From NCBI RefSeq assembly GCF_002102355.1, contig NZ_LQPT01000119.1:29719-93718 (forward strand): 64,000 bases of DNA, in the 5' to 3' direction. Numbering within the stretch: position 1 is the first letter of the stretch; every line of letters starts with the position of its first letter. A program made the position numbers and the translations under genes. The notes below the pieces were generated by a model. The model saw only the letters and a program-made list of their open reading frames with translations. It was not told where the DNA came from and did no database searches. Below, one piece after another: positions 10,697 through 21,123 of the stretch. The stretch is from Mycobacterium sherrisii (GTDB lineage: Bacteria; Actinomycetota; Actinomycetes; Mycobacteriales; Mycobacteriaceae).

Positions 10697-12676
10697 GTGC
10701 CAGATCCCGCCACGTATCGTCCCGCTCCTGGATCCATTCCGGTCGAGCCCGGCGTCTACCGATTTCGGGATGCGCACGGCCGGGTGATCTACGTCGGAAA
10801 GGCCAAGAGCCTACGCAGCCGGCTCACGTCCTACTTCGCCGATGTCGCGAATCTGCATCCGCGCACCCGGCAGATGGTGACCACAGCGGCCAAGGTCGAG
10901 TGGACGGTGGTCAACACCGAAGTCGAGGCCTTGCAGCTGGAATACAACTGGATCAAGGAGTTCGACCCGCGGTTCAACGTCCGCTACCGCGACGACAAGT
11001 CCTACCCGGTGCTGGCCGTCACCCTCAACGAGGAGTTCCCCCGGCTGATGGTCTACCGAGGCCCGCGCCGCAAAGGTGTGCGGTATTTCGGTCCCTACTC
11101 GCACGCGTGGGCGATCCGGGAAACTTTGGACCTGCTCACCCGGGTATTCCCCGCGCGGACCTGCTCGCAGGGAGTGTTCAAGCGGCACAAGCAGATCGAC
11201 CGGCCGTGTCTACTCGGCTACATCGACAAGTGCTCGGCGCCGTGTATCGGCCGGGTCAGCCCCGAGCAACATCGCCAGATCGTCGACGATTTCTGCGACT
11301 TCCTGTCCGGAAAGACCGATCGATTTGCCCGCGACCTGGAGCAGCAGATGCGTGCGGCGTCCGACGAGCTCGATTTCGAACGGGCCGCGCGCCTTCGCGA
11401 CGACATCGGCGCGCTGAAGCGGGCGATGGAAAAGCAAGCGGTGGTGTTCGGCGACGGCACCGACGCCGACGTGGTGGCCTTTGCCGACGACGAACTCGAG
11501 GCCGCGGTGCAAGTGTTCCACGTCCGCGGTGGCCGAGTCCGTGGCCAGCGCGGCTGGATCGTCGAAAAGTCGGCCGATGCAGGCGATTCCGGTGAGGAGC
11601 AGCTGGTCGAGCAGTTCCTGACGCAGTTCTACGGCGACCAGGCCGAACTAGGTGGAGCGGCCGACGAGGCGGCTAATCCGGTGCCCCGCGAGGTGCTGGT
11701 GCCGTGCCTGCCGTCCAACGCCGACGAGTTGTCCAGCTGGCTGTCCGGTCTGCGCGGATCGCGGGTCGTGTTGCGGGTGCCGCGCCGCGGTGACAAGCGG
11801 GCGCTCGCCGAAACCGTACAGCGCAACGCGAAAGAGGCGCTGCAGCAACACAAGCTGAAACGCGCCGGCGACTTCAACGCCAGATCCGCTGCGCTGCAGA
11901 ACATTCAGGACGCGCTCGGGCTGGCCGAGGCGCCGCTGCGGATCGAGTGCGTGGACATCAGCCACGTGCAGGGCACCGATGTGGTGGGATCGCTGGTGGT
12001 CTTCGAGGACGGTCTGCCGCGCAAGTCGGACTATCGGCACTTCGGGATCAAGGAAGCCGCCGGGCAGGGCCGCTCCGACGATGTCGCCTCCATCGCCGAG
12101 GTGACCCGCCGCCGCTTCGCGCGCCACCTCAGTGAGCAGAACGACCCCAATATGCTTTCCCCGGAAGGCAAATCACGCCGGTTCGCCTACCCGCCCAATC
12201 TGTACGTCGTCGACGGCGGGGCGCCGCAAGTCAACGCGGCCAGCGCCGTACTCGAGGAGCTGGGCATCACCGACGTCGCGGTGATCGGCCTGGCCAAACG
12301 GCTGGAAGAGGTCTGGGTGCCCGCCGAGCCGGATCCCGTCATCCTGCCGCGCAACAGCGAGGGGCTATACCTGCTGCAGCGCGTGCGTGACGAGGCGCAC
12401 CGGTTCGCGATCACCTACCATCGCAGCAAGCGATCCAAGCGAATGACCGCCTCAGCGCTGGATGCGGTGCCAGGATTGGGAGAACACCGCCGCAAGGCGC
12501 TGGTCACCCACTTCGGATCGATAGCCCGCCTCAAGGAGGCCACCGTCGACCAGATCACCGCCGTTCCGGGTATCGGCGTGGCAACGGCCACGGCCGTCCT
12601 CGAGGCGCTGCGGCCCCAACCGGCCGAACAGCCCGAGTCGCCCGGGCACGCCCAACAATCCGGAACCCCGGCATGA
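10697..12676 (+). CDS. uvrC: Excinuclease ABC subunit C
   Basis: Endonuclease of nucleotide excision repair that cuts on both sides of a lesion marked by UvrAB. The product is 659 aa. The order is a GIY-YIG nuclease domain ([20 protein letters not shown], about 15-95), a UVR domain ([15 protein letters not shown], about 217-231), a UvrC RNase-H-like domain ([32 protein letters not shown]) and a C-terminal helix-hairpin-helix pair ([15 protein letters not shown] and [17 protein letters not shown]). The GTG start at 10697 is supported by the conserved N-terminus. The stop overlaps rapZ (ATGA). Confidence 0.98.
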   Translation: MPDPATYRPAPGSIPVEPGVYRFRDAHGRVIYVGKAKSLRSRLTSYFADVANLHPRTRQMVTTAAKVEWTVVNTEVEALQLEYNWIKEFDPRFNVRYRDDKSYPVLAVTLNEEFPRLMVYRGPRRKGVRYFGPYSHAWAIRETLDLLTRVFPARTCSQGVFKRHKQIDRPCLLGYIDKCSAPCIGRVSPEQHRQIVDDFCDFLSGKTDRFARDLEQQMRAASDELDFERAARLRDDIGALKRAMEKQAVVFGDGTDADVVAFADDELEAAVQVFHVRGGRVRGQRGWIVEKSADAGDSGEEQLVEQFLTQFYGDQAELGGAADEAANPVPREVLVPCLPSNADELSSWLSGLRGSRVVLRVPRRGDKRALAETVQRNAKEALQQHKLKRAGDFNARSAALQNIQDALGLAEAPLRIECVDISHVQGTDVVGSLVVFEDGLPRKSDYRHFGIKEAAGQGRSDDVASIAEVTRRRFARHLSEQNDPNMLSPEGKSRRFAYPPNLYVVDGGAPQVNAASAVLEELGITDVAVIGLAKRLEEVWVPAEPDPVILPRNSEGLYLLQRVRDEAHRFAITYHRSKRSKRMTASALDAVPGLGEHRRKALVTHFGSIARLKEATVDQITAVPGIGVATATAVLEALRPQPAEQPESPGHAQQSGTPA

Positions 12677-13590
12677 CGAGCCGGGTCGGGGACAGCGACC
12701 AGCGGCCGGGGCCGGTGGCGGGGATCGACGTCGTCCTGGTCACCGGGTTGTCGGGGGCCGGACGCGGGACGGCGGCCAAGGTGCTCGAGGACCTCGGCTG
12801 GTATGTCGCCGACAACCTGCCGCCCCAACTCATCACCCGGATGGTGGATTTCGGACTGGCCGCCGGGTCGCGGATCACCCAACTCGCCGTGGTCATGGAC
12901 GTCCGGTCCCGCGGCTTCACCGGCGATCTCGACGAGGTGCGCAACGAACTGGCCACCCGCAACATCAACCCGCGCGTGGTGTTCATGGAAGCCTCCGACG
13001 ACATGTTGGTCCGCCGCTACGAACAGAACCGGCGCAGCCACCCGCTGCAGGGCCGACAGACGCTGGCCGAGGGCATCGCCGCCGAACGCCGGATGCTGGC
13101 GCCGGTGCGCGCCACCGCCGACCTGATCATCGACACGTCCACGCTGTCGGTGCGGGGCCTGCGGGAAAGCATCGAGCGGGCGTTCGGTGGCGACACGGAT
13201 CTGTCCACCAGCGTCACGGTCGAGTCGTTCGGCTTCAAGTACGGGCTGCCGATGGACGCCGACATGGTGATGGACGTGCGCTTCCTGCCGAACCCGCACT
13301 GGGTCGACGAGTTGCGCCCGCTCACCGGGCAAGACCCGGCGGTCGCCGATTACGTGCTCAGGCAACCCGGCGCGGCGGAATTCCTCGACGCTTACCATCG
13401 GTTGCTGGCCCTTGTTGTCGAGGGCTATCGCAGGGAGGGCAAGCGCTACATGACGATCGCGATCGGCTGCACCGGCGGCAAACACCGCAGCGTGGCGATC
13501 GCGGAGGCGCTGATGCGCCGGCTGCAGGCCCAGCAAACCGAGGCCCGACTGTCGGTGCGGGTGCTGCACCGGGATCTGGGCCGCGAATGA
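12673..13590 (+). CDS. rapZ: RNase adapter / nucleotide-binding protein RapZ
   Basis: P-loop protein of the RapZ/YvcJ family, 305 aa (Rv1421-type). In enterobacteria RapZ directs decay of the GlmZ RNA in amino-sugar control; the actinobacterial role is unclear. The P-loop reads [14 protein letters not shown], with Arg where the canonical Walker A lysine would be. The C-terminal half holds [20 protein letters not shown] and [15 protein letters not shown], typical of the family. It overlaps both uvrC and cuvA by four bases (ATGA), so uvrC-rapZ-cuvA-whiA is one coupled cluster. Confidence 0.95.
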   Translation: MTSRVGDSDQRPGPVAGIDVVLVTGLSGAGRGTAAKVLEDLGWYVADNLPPQLITRMVDFGLAAGSRITQLAVVMDVRSRGFTGDLDEVRNELATRNINPRVVFMEASDDMLVRRYEQNRRSHPLQGRQTLAEGIAAERRMLAPVRATADLIIDTSTLSVRGLRESIERAFGGDTDLSTSVTVESFGFKYGLPMDADMVMDVRFLPNPHWVDELRPLTGQDPAVADYVLRQPGAAEFLDAYHRLLALVVEGYRREGKRYMTIAIGCTGGKHRSVAIAEALMRRLQAQQTEARLSVRVLHRDLGRE

Positions 13591-14663
13591 GCCCACCACA
13601 CAGCGAGGGCATCGTCGCACTCGGCGGGGGACACGGCTTGTACGCGACGCTGTCGGCCGCTCGCCGGCTGACCCCCTACGTGACCGCGGTGGTGACCGTC
13701 GCCGACGACGGCGGTTCGTCGGGCCGGCTGCGCAGCGAACTGGATGTGGTGCCGCCCGGTGATCTGCGGATGGCGTTGGCGGCGTTGGCATCTGATAGCC
13801 CTTACGGTCAGTTGTGGGCAACCATCCTGCAGCACCGATTCGGTGGCAGCGGGGCGCTGGCCGGGCATCCGATCGGCAACCTGCTGCTGGCCGGCCTGTC
13901 CGAGGTGCTGGCCGACCCGGTCGCCGCCCTCGACGAGCTGGGCCGCATCCTCGGCGTCAAGGGGCGGGTGCTGCCGATGTGCCCCATCGCGTTGCAGATC
14001 GAGGCCGACGTGTCCGGGCTGGAGGCCGATCCCCGGATCTTCCGGTCCATCCGCGGCCAGGTCGCCATCGCGACCACGCCGGGCAAGGTGCGCCGGGTGC
14101 GGCTGCTGCCGCCGGATCCGCCGGCGACCCGGCAGGCCGTCGACGCGATCATGGCCGCGGACCTGGTGGTGCTGGGGCCCGGCTCGTGGTTCACCAGCGT
14201 GATCCCGCACGTGCTGGTCCCCGAGTTGGCCGCGGCGCTGCGGGCCACCGCGGCGCGCCGGGCGCTGGTGCTCAACCTGGTCGCCGAGCCGGGGGAGACG
14301 GCGGGGTTCTCGGTGGAACGGCACCTGCACGTGCTGGTCCAGCATGCGCCCGGGTTCACCGTGCACGACATCATCATCGACGCCGATCGGGTGCCCAGCG
14401 AGCGTGAGCGCGACCAACTGCGCCGCACCGCGACCCTGCTCAGGGCCGAGGTCCACTTCGCCGACGTGGCCCGACCTGGTACACCTTTACATGACCCGGG
14501 CAAGCTCGCGGCGGCCCTGGACGGGGTCCGCACGGGCCGCGCGGGTCCGGCAGCGCCTTCGGCGAAGGCCACCGCCGAGATTCGGGTCGACGGTGAGACT
14601 TCACCGACGGCCGTGAACGGACCGGCCGGCAGCGGACCAAGGGGTGACGACGCGTGGCGATGA
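13587..14663 (+). CDS. cuvA: YvcK/CofD-like protein CuvA (GlmR)
   Basis: UDP-sugar-binding protein of the YvcK (GlmR) family, 358 aa. It is needed for carbon-source-dependent cell-wall synthesis in mycobacteria (CuvA) and Bacillus. The N-terminus [18 protein letters not shown] and [13 protein letters not shown] form the nucleotide-sugar site; [11 protein letters not shown] and [14 protein letters not shown] follow. The C-terminal about 40 residues are low-complexity and less conserved. It starts inside the rapZ stop and ends inside the whiA start, so dosage is likely coordinated. Confidence 0.95.
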   Translation: MSPPHSEGIVALGGGHGLYATLSAARRLTPYVTAVVTVADDGGSSGRLRSELDVVPPGDLRMALAALASDSPYGQLWATILQHRFGGSGALAGHPIGNLLLAGLSEVLADPVAALDELGRILGVKGRVLPMCPIALQIEADVSGLEADPRIFRSIRGQVAIATTPGKVRRVRLLPPDPPATRQAVDAIMAADLVVLGPGSWFTSVIPHVLVPELAAALRATAARRALVLNLVAEPGETAGFSVERHLHVLVQHAPGFTVHDIIIDADRVPSERERDQLRRTATLLRAEVHFADVARPGTPLHDPGKLAAALDGVRTGRAGPAAPSAKATAEIRVDGETSPTAVNGPAGSGPRGDDAWR

Positions 14664-15637
14664 CGACCGAAGTCAAGGACGAGCTGAGCCGTCTGGTAGT
14701 GAAGTCGGTCAGTGCGCGCCGAGCGGAGGTCACCTCCCTGCTGCGGTTCGCTGGAGGCCTGCACATCGTGGGCGGCCGCGTGGTCGTCGAGGCCGAGGTG
14801 GACCTGGGCAACATCGCGCGCCGGCTGCGCAAGGACATTTTCGACCTGTACGGCTACAACGCCGTCGTGCATGTGTTGTCGGCCAGCGGTATTCGCAAAA
14901 GCACCCGCTATGTGCTGCGGGTGGCCAACGACGGCGAGGCGCTGGCCCGTCAGACCGGGTTGCTGGACATGCGCGGGCGGCCGGTGCGCGGCCTGCCGGC
15001 GCAGGTCGTCGGAGGCAGCATCGCCGACGCCGAAGCCGCCTGGCGCGGGGCTTTTTTGGCGCACGGGTCGCTGACCGAGCCGGGACGCTCCTCCGCGCTG
15101 GAAGTCAGCTGCCCCGGACCCGAGGCGGCCCTGGCGCTGGTCGGTGCCGCACGCCGGCTCGGGGTGAGCGCCAAGGCCCGCGAGGTGCGCGGCGCCGACC
15201 GCGTGGTGGTCCGCGACGGCGAGGCGATCGGTGCGCTGCTGACCCGGATGGGCGCCCAGGACACCCGGCTCATCTGGGAGGAACGCCGGATGCGTCGCGA
15301 AGTGCGGGCGACCGCCAACCGGCTGGCCAACTTCGACGACGCCAACCTGCGCCGCTCGGCCCGGGCCGCGGTGGCCGCGGCCGCCCGGGTGGAACGGGCG
15401 CTGGAAATCCTGGGCGACAGCGTTCCCGACCATCTGGCATCGGCCGGCAAGCTCCGCGTCGAGCACCGCCAGGCTTCGCTCGAGGAGCTGGGCCGGCTCG
15501 CCGACCCGCCGATGACGAAAGACGCTGTGGCGGGGCGTATCCGGCGTCTGCTGTCGATGGCCGACCGCAAGGCCAAGGTCGACGGCATTCCCGACACCGA
15601 ATCCGCGGTGACGCCGGATTTGCTCGAAGACGCCTGA
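14654..15637 (+). CDS. whiA: DNA-binding protein WhiA
   Basis: Sporulation/cell-division regulator WhiA, 327 aa. The N-terminal part (about 1-190) is a LAGLIDADG-homing-endonuclease-like fold without nuclease function ([33 protein letters not shown]). The C-terminal HTH ([20 protein letters not shown]) binds DNA. In Streptomyces it acts with WhiB at cell-division promoters. Two starts are possible: GTG 14654 (used here, giving MAMTTEV) or ATG 14660, which overlaps the cuvA stop. The neighbourhood rapZ-cuvA-whiA is conserved across Gram-positives. Confidence 0.97.
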   Translation: MAMTTEVKDELSRLVVKSVSARRAEVTSLLRFAGGLHIVGGRVVVEAEVDLGNIARRLRKDIFDLYGYNAVVHVLSASGIRKSTRYVLRVANDGEALARQTGLLDMRGRPVRGLPAQVVGGSIADAEAAWRGAFLAHGSLTEPGRSSALEVSCPGPEAALALVGAARRLGVSAKAREVRGADRVVVRDGEAIGALLTRMGAQDTRLIWEERRMRREVRATANRLANFDDANLRRSARAAVAAAARVERALEILGDSVPDHLASAGKLRVEHRQASLEELGRLADPPMTKDAVAGRIRRLLSMADRKAKVDGIPDTESAVTPDLLEDA

Positions 15638-15689
15638 GGATTGTCGCAATCCCTCGACGCGGTTTGCTGACGGGGGCTACGGTCGTCGC

Positions 15690-17078
15690 ATGAAGCGGCT
15701 TTCGAGTGTCGACGCGGCGTTTTGGTCTGCCGAGACCGCGGGTTGGCACATGCACGTGGGCGCGCTGGCGATCTGCGACCCCTCCGACGCGCCCGAGTAC
15801 AGCTTTGCGCGGCTCCGCCAACTGCTGATCGAGCGCCTGCCCGAACTGCCGCAGTTGCGCTGGCGGGTCACCGGATCACCACTCGGGCTGGATCGGCCCT
15901 GGTTCGTCGAGGACGAGGACCTCGACGTCGACTTCCACATTCGTCGCATCGGCGTCCCCGCCCCGGGCGGGCGGCGCGAGGTCGACGAGCTCGTCGGCCG
16001 GTTGATGTCCTGCAAGCTGGACCGGTCCCGACCGCTGTGGGAGCTGTGGGTGATCGAGGGCGTCAAGGGCGGCCGCGTCGCCACTCTGACCAAAATGCAC
16101 CACGCCATCGTCGACGGCGTCTCGGGCGCCGGGCTGGGCGAAATCCTGCTGGACGTCACGCCCGAGCCCCGGCCGGCGCAGCGGGAGACGGTCGGCTCGC
16201 TGGTGGGTCTCAAGCTGCCCGGCCTGCAGCGGCGGGCGATCGGGGCGCTGATCAACGTCGGGGTGATGACGCCGTTCCGCGTCGCACGGCTGGTGGAGCA
16301 GACGCTGCGCCAGCAGGTCGCCGCGCTGGGCGTCCGCAGCAGGCCGCCGCGCTATTTCGAGGCGCCCAAGACCCGGTTCAACGCCCCGGTCTCACCGCAT
16401 CGCCGGATCACCGGCACCCGCGTGGAGTTGGCCCGCGCCAAGGCCGTCAAGGACGCATTCGGGGTCAAGCTCAACGATGTGGTGCTGGCTTTGGTCGCCG
16501 GGGCGGCCCGGGAGTATCTGCACAAGAGGGGCGAACTGCCGGCCAAGCCGCTGATCGCGCAGATCCCCGTGTCGACCCGCACCGACGGCTCGCAGTCCGA
16601 CGTCGGCAACCAGATCAGCTCGATGACGGCCTCGCTGGCCACCGACATCGAGGACCCCGCCGAGCGACTGCTGGCGATCTACGAAAGTACGCAGAGCGCA
16701 AAGGAAATGGCCAAGGCGCTGTCGGCGCATCAGATCATGGGTCTGACCGAGACGACGCCGCCGGGGCTGTTGCAGCTGGCTGCCCGGGCCTACACGGCCA
16801 CCGGTCTGTCGCGGAACCTGGCCCCGATCAACATGGTCGTGTCCAACGTTCCCGGGCCGGCCATGCCGCTGTACATGGCCGGTGCCAAAGTGGAATCGCT
16901 TGTGCCGCTTGGGCCTCCGGTGATGGACGTGGCCCTGAACATCACCTGCTTCTCCTACACCGAGTTCCTGGACTTCGGTTTCGTGACGACACCCGAGGTC
17001 GCCAACGACATCGAAGATATGGCCAAGGCCGTCGAACCTGCGCTGGTCGAGCTGGAAAAGGCCGCGGCCGAAGGCTGA
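15690..17078 (+). CDS. Wax ester synthase/diacylglycerol acyltransferase (WS/DGAT, Rv1425-type)
   Basis: A 462-aa acyl-CoA:diacylglycerol acyltransferase-like enzyme that would make triacylglycerol or wax esters for storage lipid. The catalytic motif HHxxxDG is intact ([15 protein letters not shown], about residue 132-146). Other family marks are the N-terminal [21 protein letters not shown] and the [18 protein letters not shown] stretch near the C-terminus. It is followed after 4 bases by the converging lipO gene. Substrate choice cannot be read from sequence. Confidence 0.93.
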   Translation: MKRLSSVDAAFWSAETAGWHMHVGALAICDPSDAPEYSFARLRQLLIERLPELPQLRWRVTGSPLGLDRPWFVEDEDLDVDFHIRRIGVPAPGGRREVDELVGRLMSCKLDRSRPLWELWVIEGVKGGRVATLTKMHHAIVDGVSGAGLGEILLDVTPEPRPAQRETVGSLVGLKLPGLQRRAIGALINVGVMTPFRVARLVEQTLRQQVAALGVRSRPPRYFEAPKTRFNAPVSPHRRITGTRVELARAKAVKDAFGVKLNDVVLALVAGAAREYLHKRGELPAKPLIAQIPVSTRTDGSQSDVGNQISSMTASLATDIEDPAERLLAIYESTQSAKEMAKALSAHQIMGLTETTPPGLLQLAARAYTATGLSRNLAPINMVVSNVPGPAMPLYMAGAKVESLVPLGPPVMDVALNITCFSYTEFLDFGFVTTPEVANDIEDMAKAVEPALVELEKAAAEG

Positions 17079-17082
17079 GTCG

Positions 17083-18339
17083 TCAGTCGCGGCGCAGGTA
17101 GCTGGTCGCGTACACCCAGGACAAAAACCGCGCCACCGCCTCGGCCGACCGATGCGCCCGCGGGGAGCTGAAAATGTCGAATGCATGCTGGGCGCTGGGT
17201 AGTTCGGCATACGCGACGGGCGACTTGGACACCGCACGCAGTTCTTCGACGAACTCGCGGGCCTCGCCGACCGGGATGAGCGAATCGTCGTGGCCGTGCA
17301 GCACGAAGAACGGCGGCGCGTCGGCCCGCAGCCGCCGGATCGGTGAGGCATCGACGTAGACGTCGCGGTCGGTCGCGAATTCCCGTTTGACGACGAACTT
17401 TTCGAGCAATTCGACGAACTCGCGGCGACCGTCGCCCTCGGTGGAAAACCAGTCGTAGCGGCCGTACACGGGGACGGCGGCGACCACGGAGGTGTCGGCG
17501 TCTTCGAAGCCCGGCTGGAAGGCGGGGTCGTTCGGGGTCAGCGCGGCCAGCGAGGACAAGTGCCCCCCGGCCGATCCGCCGGTGATGGCGACGAAGTCCG
17601 GATCACCGCCGTACTGCGCGATGTTCTGCTTGACCCAGGCCAGCGCCCGCTTCACGTCGACGATGTGATCGGGCCAGGTGTGCACCGGCGAGACCCGATA
17701 GCCGATGGACACGCAGATCCAGCCGCGGGCCGCGAGATGACTCATCAGCGGGTAGGCCTGCGGCCGGCGCATCCCGATCACCCAGGCGCCGCCCGGGATC
17801 TGCACCAACACGGGCGCCTTGCCATCGCGGGGCAGGTCGCGGCGACGCCAGATGTCGGCGCGGTTGGCGCGGTGCGGCCCGTAGCTGACGACGTTGGTTT
17901 TGGCCACGTAACGGCGCCGGGCCACGGTGTTGCCCAGCGGCAGGTTGCGCCGGCCGCGCCGCCGCGGTGTGGTGGCTGGCAGATCGGCCAGGGCCTCGGC
18001 GTAATCGGGCCCCAGTTGTTCGCGCAACCCCGCCTCGAGTACCGGTCCCGGCGTGGTGACGCCGCGATAGCGGATCACCGCGAGGATCAGCCACGACGCG
18101 GCGGTCAGCGTCAGCGCCGCCTTGCCGCGGCGCCCGGCGAAGTCGCCGCGCCGGGCGCGGCGCAGCACGTCGAGCGCCGAAACGGAGAAGTACACGCCGG
18201 GAACTTCCGAGGTCGGCCAGCCGAACGCGAACACCAGAACGGTGCGGTAGCCCTTGCGCGCCAGGGGGCGTAAACCGTTGGCGGCGTTGAGGAATTCCGC
18301 GGCGGCGCGCAGCAGCGGCCTGGGCTTGGGTCGGCGCAT
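17083..18339 (-). CDS. lipO: Alpha/beta-hydrolase esterase LipO (Rv1426c-type)
   Basis: A 418-aa esterase. An N-terminal region with hydrophobic helices (about residues 1-120) precedes an alpha/beta-hydrolase domain. The nucleophile elbow is GGSAGGHLSSL (Ser about residue 252), the acid is in HGHDDSLIPV and the His in SAQHAFDIF. The usual oxyanion motif HGGG is replaced by PGGAWVIG. It overlaps fadD12 upstream by ATGA, so acyltransferase-fadD12-lipO form one minus-strand operon, consistent with hydrolysis, activation and re-esterification of fatty acids (inference). Confidence 0.92.
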   Translation of the reverse strand: MRRPKPRPLLRAAAEFLNAANGLRPLARKGYRTVLVFAFGWPTSEVPGVYFSVSALDVLRRARRGDFAGRRGKAALTLTAASWLILAVIRYRGVTTPGPVLEAGLREQLGPDYAEALADLPATTPRRRGRRNLPLGNTVARRRYVAKTNVVSYGPHRANRADIWRRRDLPRDGKAPVLVQIPGGAWVIGMRRPQAYPLMSHLAARGWICVSIGYRVSPVHTWPDHIVDVKRALAWVKQNIAQYGGDPDFVAITGGSAGGHLSSLAALTPNDPAFQPGFEDADTSVVAAVPVYGRYDWFSTEGDGRREFVELLEKFVVKREFATDRDVYVDASPIRRLRADAPPFFVLHGHDDSLIPVGEAREFVEELRAVSKSPVAYAELPSAQHAFDIFSSPRAHRSAEAVARFLSWVYATSYLRRD

Positions 18340-19967
18340 CAGCCGCCCACCCGGGATTGCAGTTCGTTGCGCAGGATTTTGCCGGTGCTGCCGCGGGGAA
18401 GCTCGTCGACGATCGAAATCTCGCGTGGCACTTTGTAATTGGCTAAGTTGTCGCGGATGTGCTGGCGGAGTGTCTCGACGGTCGCGGTAGCCGCGGGGGT
18501 GAGCACCACGAACGCCGCCAGCCGCTGGCCGTACTGTTCGTCGGGCACGCCGATCACCGCGGCCTCGGCGACCTCGGGGTGCCCGGCAAGGGTGTTTTCC
18601 ACCTCGATCGGATAGATGTTCTCTCCGCCGGAGACGATCATCTCGTCGTCGCGGCCGACTACGAAAAGCCGTTCGTTGGCGTCGAGATAGCCGACGTCAC
18701 CCGAGGACATGAAGCCGTCGTGGAAATCCTTGCGGGCGCCCGAGGTGTACCCGTCGAATTGGGTGTCGTTGCGTACGTAGATGGTGCCGACCTCCCCGGC
18801 CGGCACCTCGTTGAATTCCGGGTCTAATATCCGGATTTCGGTTCCCCCCGCCGGTCTGCCGGCCGTGTCGGGCGCGGCGCGCAGGTCTGCGGGCGTAGCG
18901 GTGGCGATCATGCCCGCCTCGGTCGCGTTGTAGTTGTTGTAGATGACGTCGCCGAACTGGTCCATGAACGCGGTGACGACGTCGGGGCGCATCCGCGACC
19001 CTGAGGCCGCGGCGAAGCGCAGGGAGCGACAGCTGTAGCGGTTGCGCACGTGCTCGGGCAGTTCCGTGATTCGGTCGAACATCACCGGAACCACCGCCAA
19101 GCCGGTCGCTTGGTGGCGGTCGATGAGGTCGAGGGTGGCCTCCGGATCGAACTTGCGCCGGGTGACGATCGTGCAGGCCATCGACGCGGCGAAGATCAGC
19201 TGCGAGAAGCCCCACGCGTGAAACATCGGCGCCACGATCACGATCGTCTCCTCCGCGCGCCACGGGGTCCGGTCCAGAATCGCCTTGAGTGTGCCGATGC
19301 CGGCGCCCCCGCCGGATTGCTTGGCGCCCTTGGGACTTCCGGTGGTGCCCGACGTCAGCAGGATCATCTTGCCCTTGCGACCGGTCCGCCGCGGCTGCTC
19401 ACCGGCATGCTCGCCGATCAGCTTCTCGACCGTGCGCTCTCGACAGTCCTGGTTCCAGGCCACGATGCGGACGGCATCGGGCTTGTCGGCCAGTGCGCGA
19501 TCCACCGTCGCGGCGAACTCCTCGTCGTAGATCGCGGCGTCGACACCTTCGCGATTGAGCACCTCGGCCATCGCCGGCCCGGCGAACGAGGTGTTCAGCA
19601 GCACCACGTCGGAACCGATCCGGTTGGCGGCGACCAATGCCTCGACGAAACCGCGGTGGTTGCGGCACATGATCCCGATGACCCTCGGCTGGCCCGACGG
19701 CAGGCTCTGCAGCGCCGCGCTCAACGCGTTGATCCGCGCGTCGAGCTCTCGCCAGGTCAGCGTGCCGAGCTCGTCGATCAGGGCGGGACGATCGGGGCAG
19801 CGCTGCGCCGCGCCGGCGAATCCCACCGTCATGCCCATGCCTTCGCGGCGCATCGCCGCGGCCATTTTCAGATAGCGGTCGGGCCGCATCGGCGCGACCA
19901 TGCCGGCCCGGCGCAGCGTCGCCACCACCCCGGCGACACCACGAAGTTGCTCCAGTATCGAGGCCAT
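18339..19967 (-). CDS. fadD12: Fatty-acid-CoA/AMP ligase FadD12
   Basis: Acyl-activating enzyme of about 542 aa that adenylates a fatty acid and transfers it to CoA. Adenylation motifs are ILLTSGTTGSPKGAK (P-loop), NNYNATEAGM, SSGDVGYLDANERLFVVGRDD and the C-terminal lysine region LPRGSTGKILRNEL. The ATG at 19967 was chosen; a GTG one codon upstream (19970) directly abuts the stop of the acyltransferase gene and is possible. The stop overlaps lipO. Chain-length preference is unknown. Confidence 0.94.
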   Translation of the reverse strand: MASILEQLRGVAGVVATLRRAGMVAPMRPDRYLKMAAAMRREGMGMTVGFAGAAQRCPDRPALIDELGTLTWRELDARINALSAALQSLPSGQPRVIGIMCRNHRGFVEALVAANRIGSDVVLLNTSFAGPAMAEVLNREGVDAAIYDEEFAATVDRALADKPDAVRIVAWNQDCRERTVEKLIGEHAGEQPRRTGRKGKMILLTSGTTGSPKGAKQSGGGAGIGTLKAILDRTPWRAEETIVIVAPMFHAWGFSQLIFAASMACTIVTRRKFDPEATLDLIDRHQATGLAVVPVMFDRITELPEHVRNRYSCRSLRFAAASGSRMRPDVVTAFMDQFGDVIYNNYNATEAGMIATATPADLRAAPDTAGRPAGGTEIRILDPEFNEVPAGEVGTIYVRNDTQFDGYTSGARKDFHDGFMSSGDVGYLDANERLFVVGRDDEMIVSGGENIYPIEVENTLAGHPEVAEAAVIGVPDEQYGQRLAAFVVLTPAATATVETLRQHIRDNLANYKVPREISIVDELPRGSTGKILRNELQSRVGG

Positions 19968-19970
19968 CAC

Positions 19971-20786
19971 TCAACCCAGAATCGGGAAGCGCCGTTTGGC
20001 GGCCAGTGCGGTCAGGGCCTCTTGCATCACCGAGCGCACATGCTCGTCGACCTCGTCGATGTCCGGGTGCTCGCCGAACTGCTCGGTGAGGTGGATCGGC
20101 TCGAGCACCTGCGTGACGATCTTGGTGGGCAACGGCAGGTTGGGCGGGATCGCGGCGCTGAACCCGAACGGGAAGCCGAACGACAGCGGCAGGATCGCGC
20201 TACGCAGCAGTCGCTTGATGCCCAGCCGCTCGGCCAGCCAAGTGCCCCGGGTCAGGTAGAGCTGGGTTTCCTGCCCGCCGATGGACACCGCCGGAACGAT
20301 CGGCACGCCGGCATCGATCGCCGTGCTCACGTATCCCTTACGGCCGTTGAAGTCGATGACGTTCTCGGCCAGCGTCGGGCGGTAGGCGTCGTAGTCACCA
20401 CCGGGGAAGACGACGACCACACCGCCCGACCGCAACGCCTTGGCCGCGTTGTCCCGAGTGGCGCGGATGTAGCCGGTCCGGCGGAACAGGCTTCCGGTCA
20501 CGCCGAGAAACAAGATGTCGTGGCTGAGCGTGTAGACCGGCCGGGCATAACCGAACTTTTCGTAGAAGTCGATGCTGAAGATGGGAACGTCCATGGGGAA
20601 CATGCCGCCGGAGTGATTGCCCACCACCAGCGCGCCCCCGGGCGGAAAGGATTCCAGCCCGTGTACCTCGGAGCGGAAGTACGTCTTGACGATGGGGCGC
20701 AGCACGCCCATCAGGCGTTGGGTCAGCCCGGGGTCGAATTGGCCGATCTCGGCGTCGTCACCGTCGGTATCGCTCACTTCGCCCAC
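19971..20786 (-). CDS. PlsC-like acyltransferase (Rv1428c-type)
   Basis: Glycerophospholipid acyltransferase-like protein of 271 aa. The acyltransferase block LVVGNHSGGMFPMDVPIFS (about residues 62-80) carries the catalytic His; FRRTGYIRATRDNA, VVVFPGGDYDAYRP and PIVPAVSIGG are the later LPLAT blocks. The GTG at 20786 is preferred because the open frame upstream (to 21065) has non-coding character. It heads the operon with fadD12 and lipO, suggesting phospholipid or triglyceride assembly from acyl-CoA made by FadD12 (inference). Confidence 0.88.
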   Translation of the reverse strand: MGEVSDTDGDDAEIGQFDPGLTQRLMGVLRPIVKTYFRSEVHGLESFPPGGALVVGNHSGGMFPMDVPIFSIDFYEKFGYARPVYTLSHDILFLGVTGSLFRRTGYIRATRDNAAKALRSGGVVVVFPGGDYDAYRPTLAENVIDFNGRKGYVSTAIDAGVPIVPAVSIGGQETQLYLTRGTWLAERLGIKRLLRSAILPLSFGFPFGFSAAIPPNLPLPTKIVTQVLEPIHLTEQFGEHPDIDEVDEHVRSVMQEALTALAAKRRFPILG

Positions 20787-20899
20787 CGGCGCCCCCTTGT
20801 GCCTGGTCGTGTGACTTCGTCTCGTGGCGGTCAGGATTTCCCGCGATTTCGCGCGCTGAATCTGTAGATGGTAGCGAGGGCCTCGTAGGCCAGGGCTAA

Positions 20900-20917
20900 C
20901 AGGCACGACCGTGCCTG
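20900..20917. promoter_or_regulatory. Palindrome, candidate operator or hairpin
   Basis: Two perfect 8-bp arms (CAGGCACG and CGTGCCTG) are separated by two bases, 114 bp upstream of the minus-strand acyltransferase start. There is no T-run, so an intrinsic terminator of the classical type is unlikely. It could be an operator for the acyltransferase-fadD12-lipO operon. No known consensus was matched. Confidence 0.3.
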
Positions 20918-21106
20918 GACGGTCGGCCGGGTGCCCGTCGAGCGGGCGCCGCCGGCGACCCGCGCGGCGAACGGATTCGCGCGCCGTCTCGCCGCGGGCC
21001 CGACGGACCGTTACACCGCACGGTCGATCTGGCACGTGTCGAGGCGGCATTCCAGCCGGAATCAAATTGCCGAAACCCGTGATCCACGTTATACATTCGG
21101 TTAGCA

Positions 21107-21123
21107 GGCTGGCTGAGCCAGCC
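21107..21123. promoter_or_regulatory. Palindrome, candidate regulatory site
   Basis: Perfect 8-bp arms GGCTGGCT and AGCCAGCC lie around a single central G. Located about 275 bp upstream of the preferred start of the 163-aa gene. It could be a protein-binding site or an RNA hairpin; nothing in the sequence decides between them. Confidence 0.25.

Noticed and set aside
13808-15649. Open frame of 613 codons opposite cuvA and whiA
   Set aside because: Spans two coupled, strongly conserved genes in the antisense direction; no recognisable domain.
19050-20867. Open frame of 605 codons on the plus strand opposite fadD12 and the acyltransferase
   Set aside because: Mirror of two well-supported minus-strand genes, spanning their junction; no motif and no ribosome-binding site.
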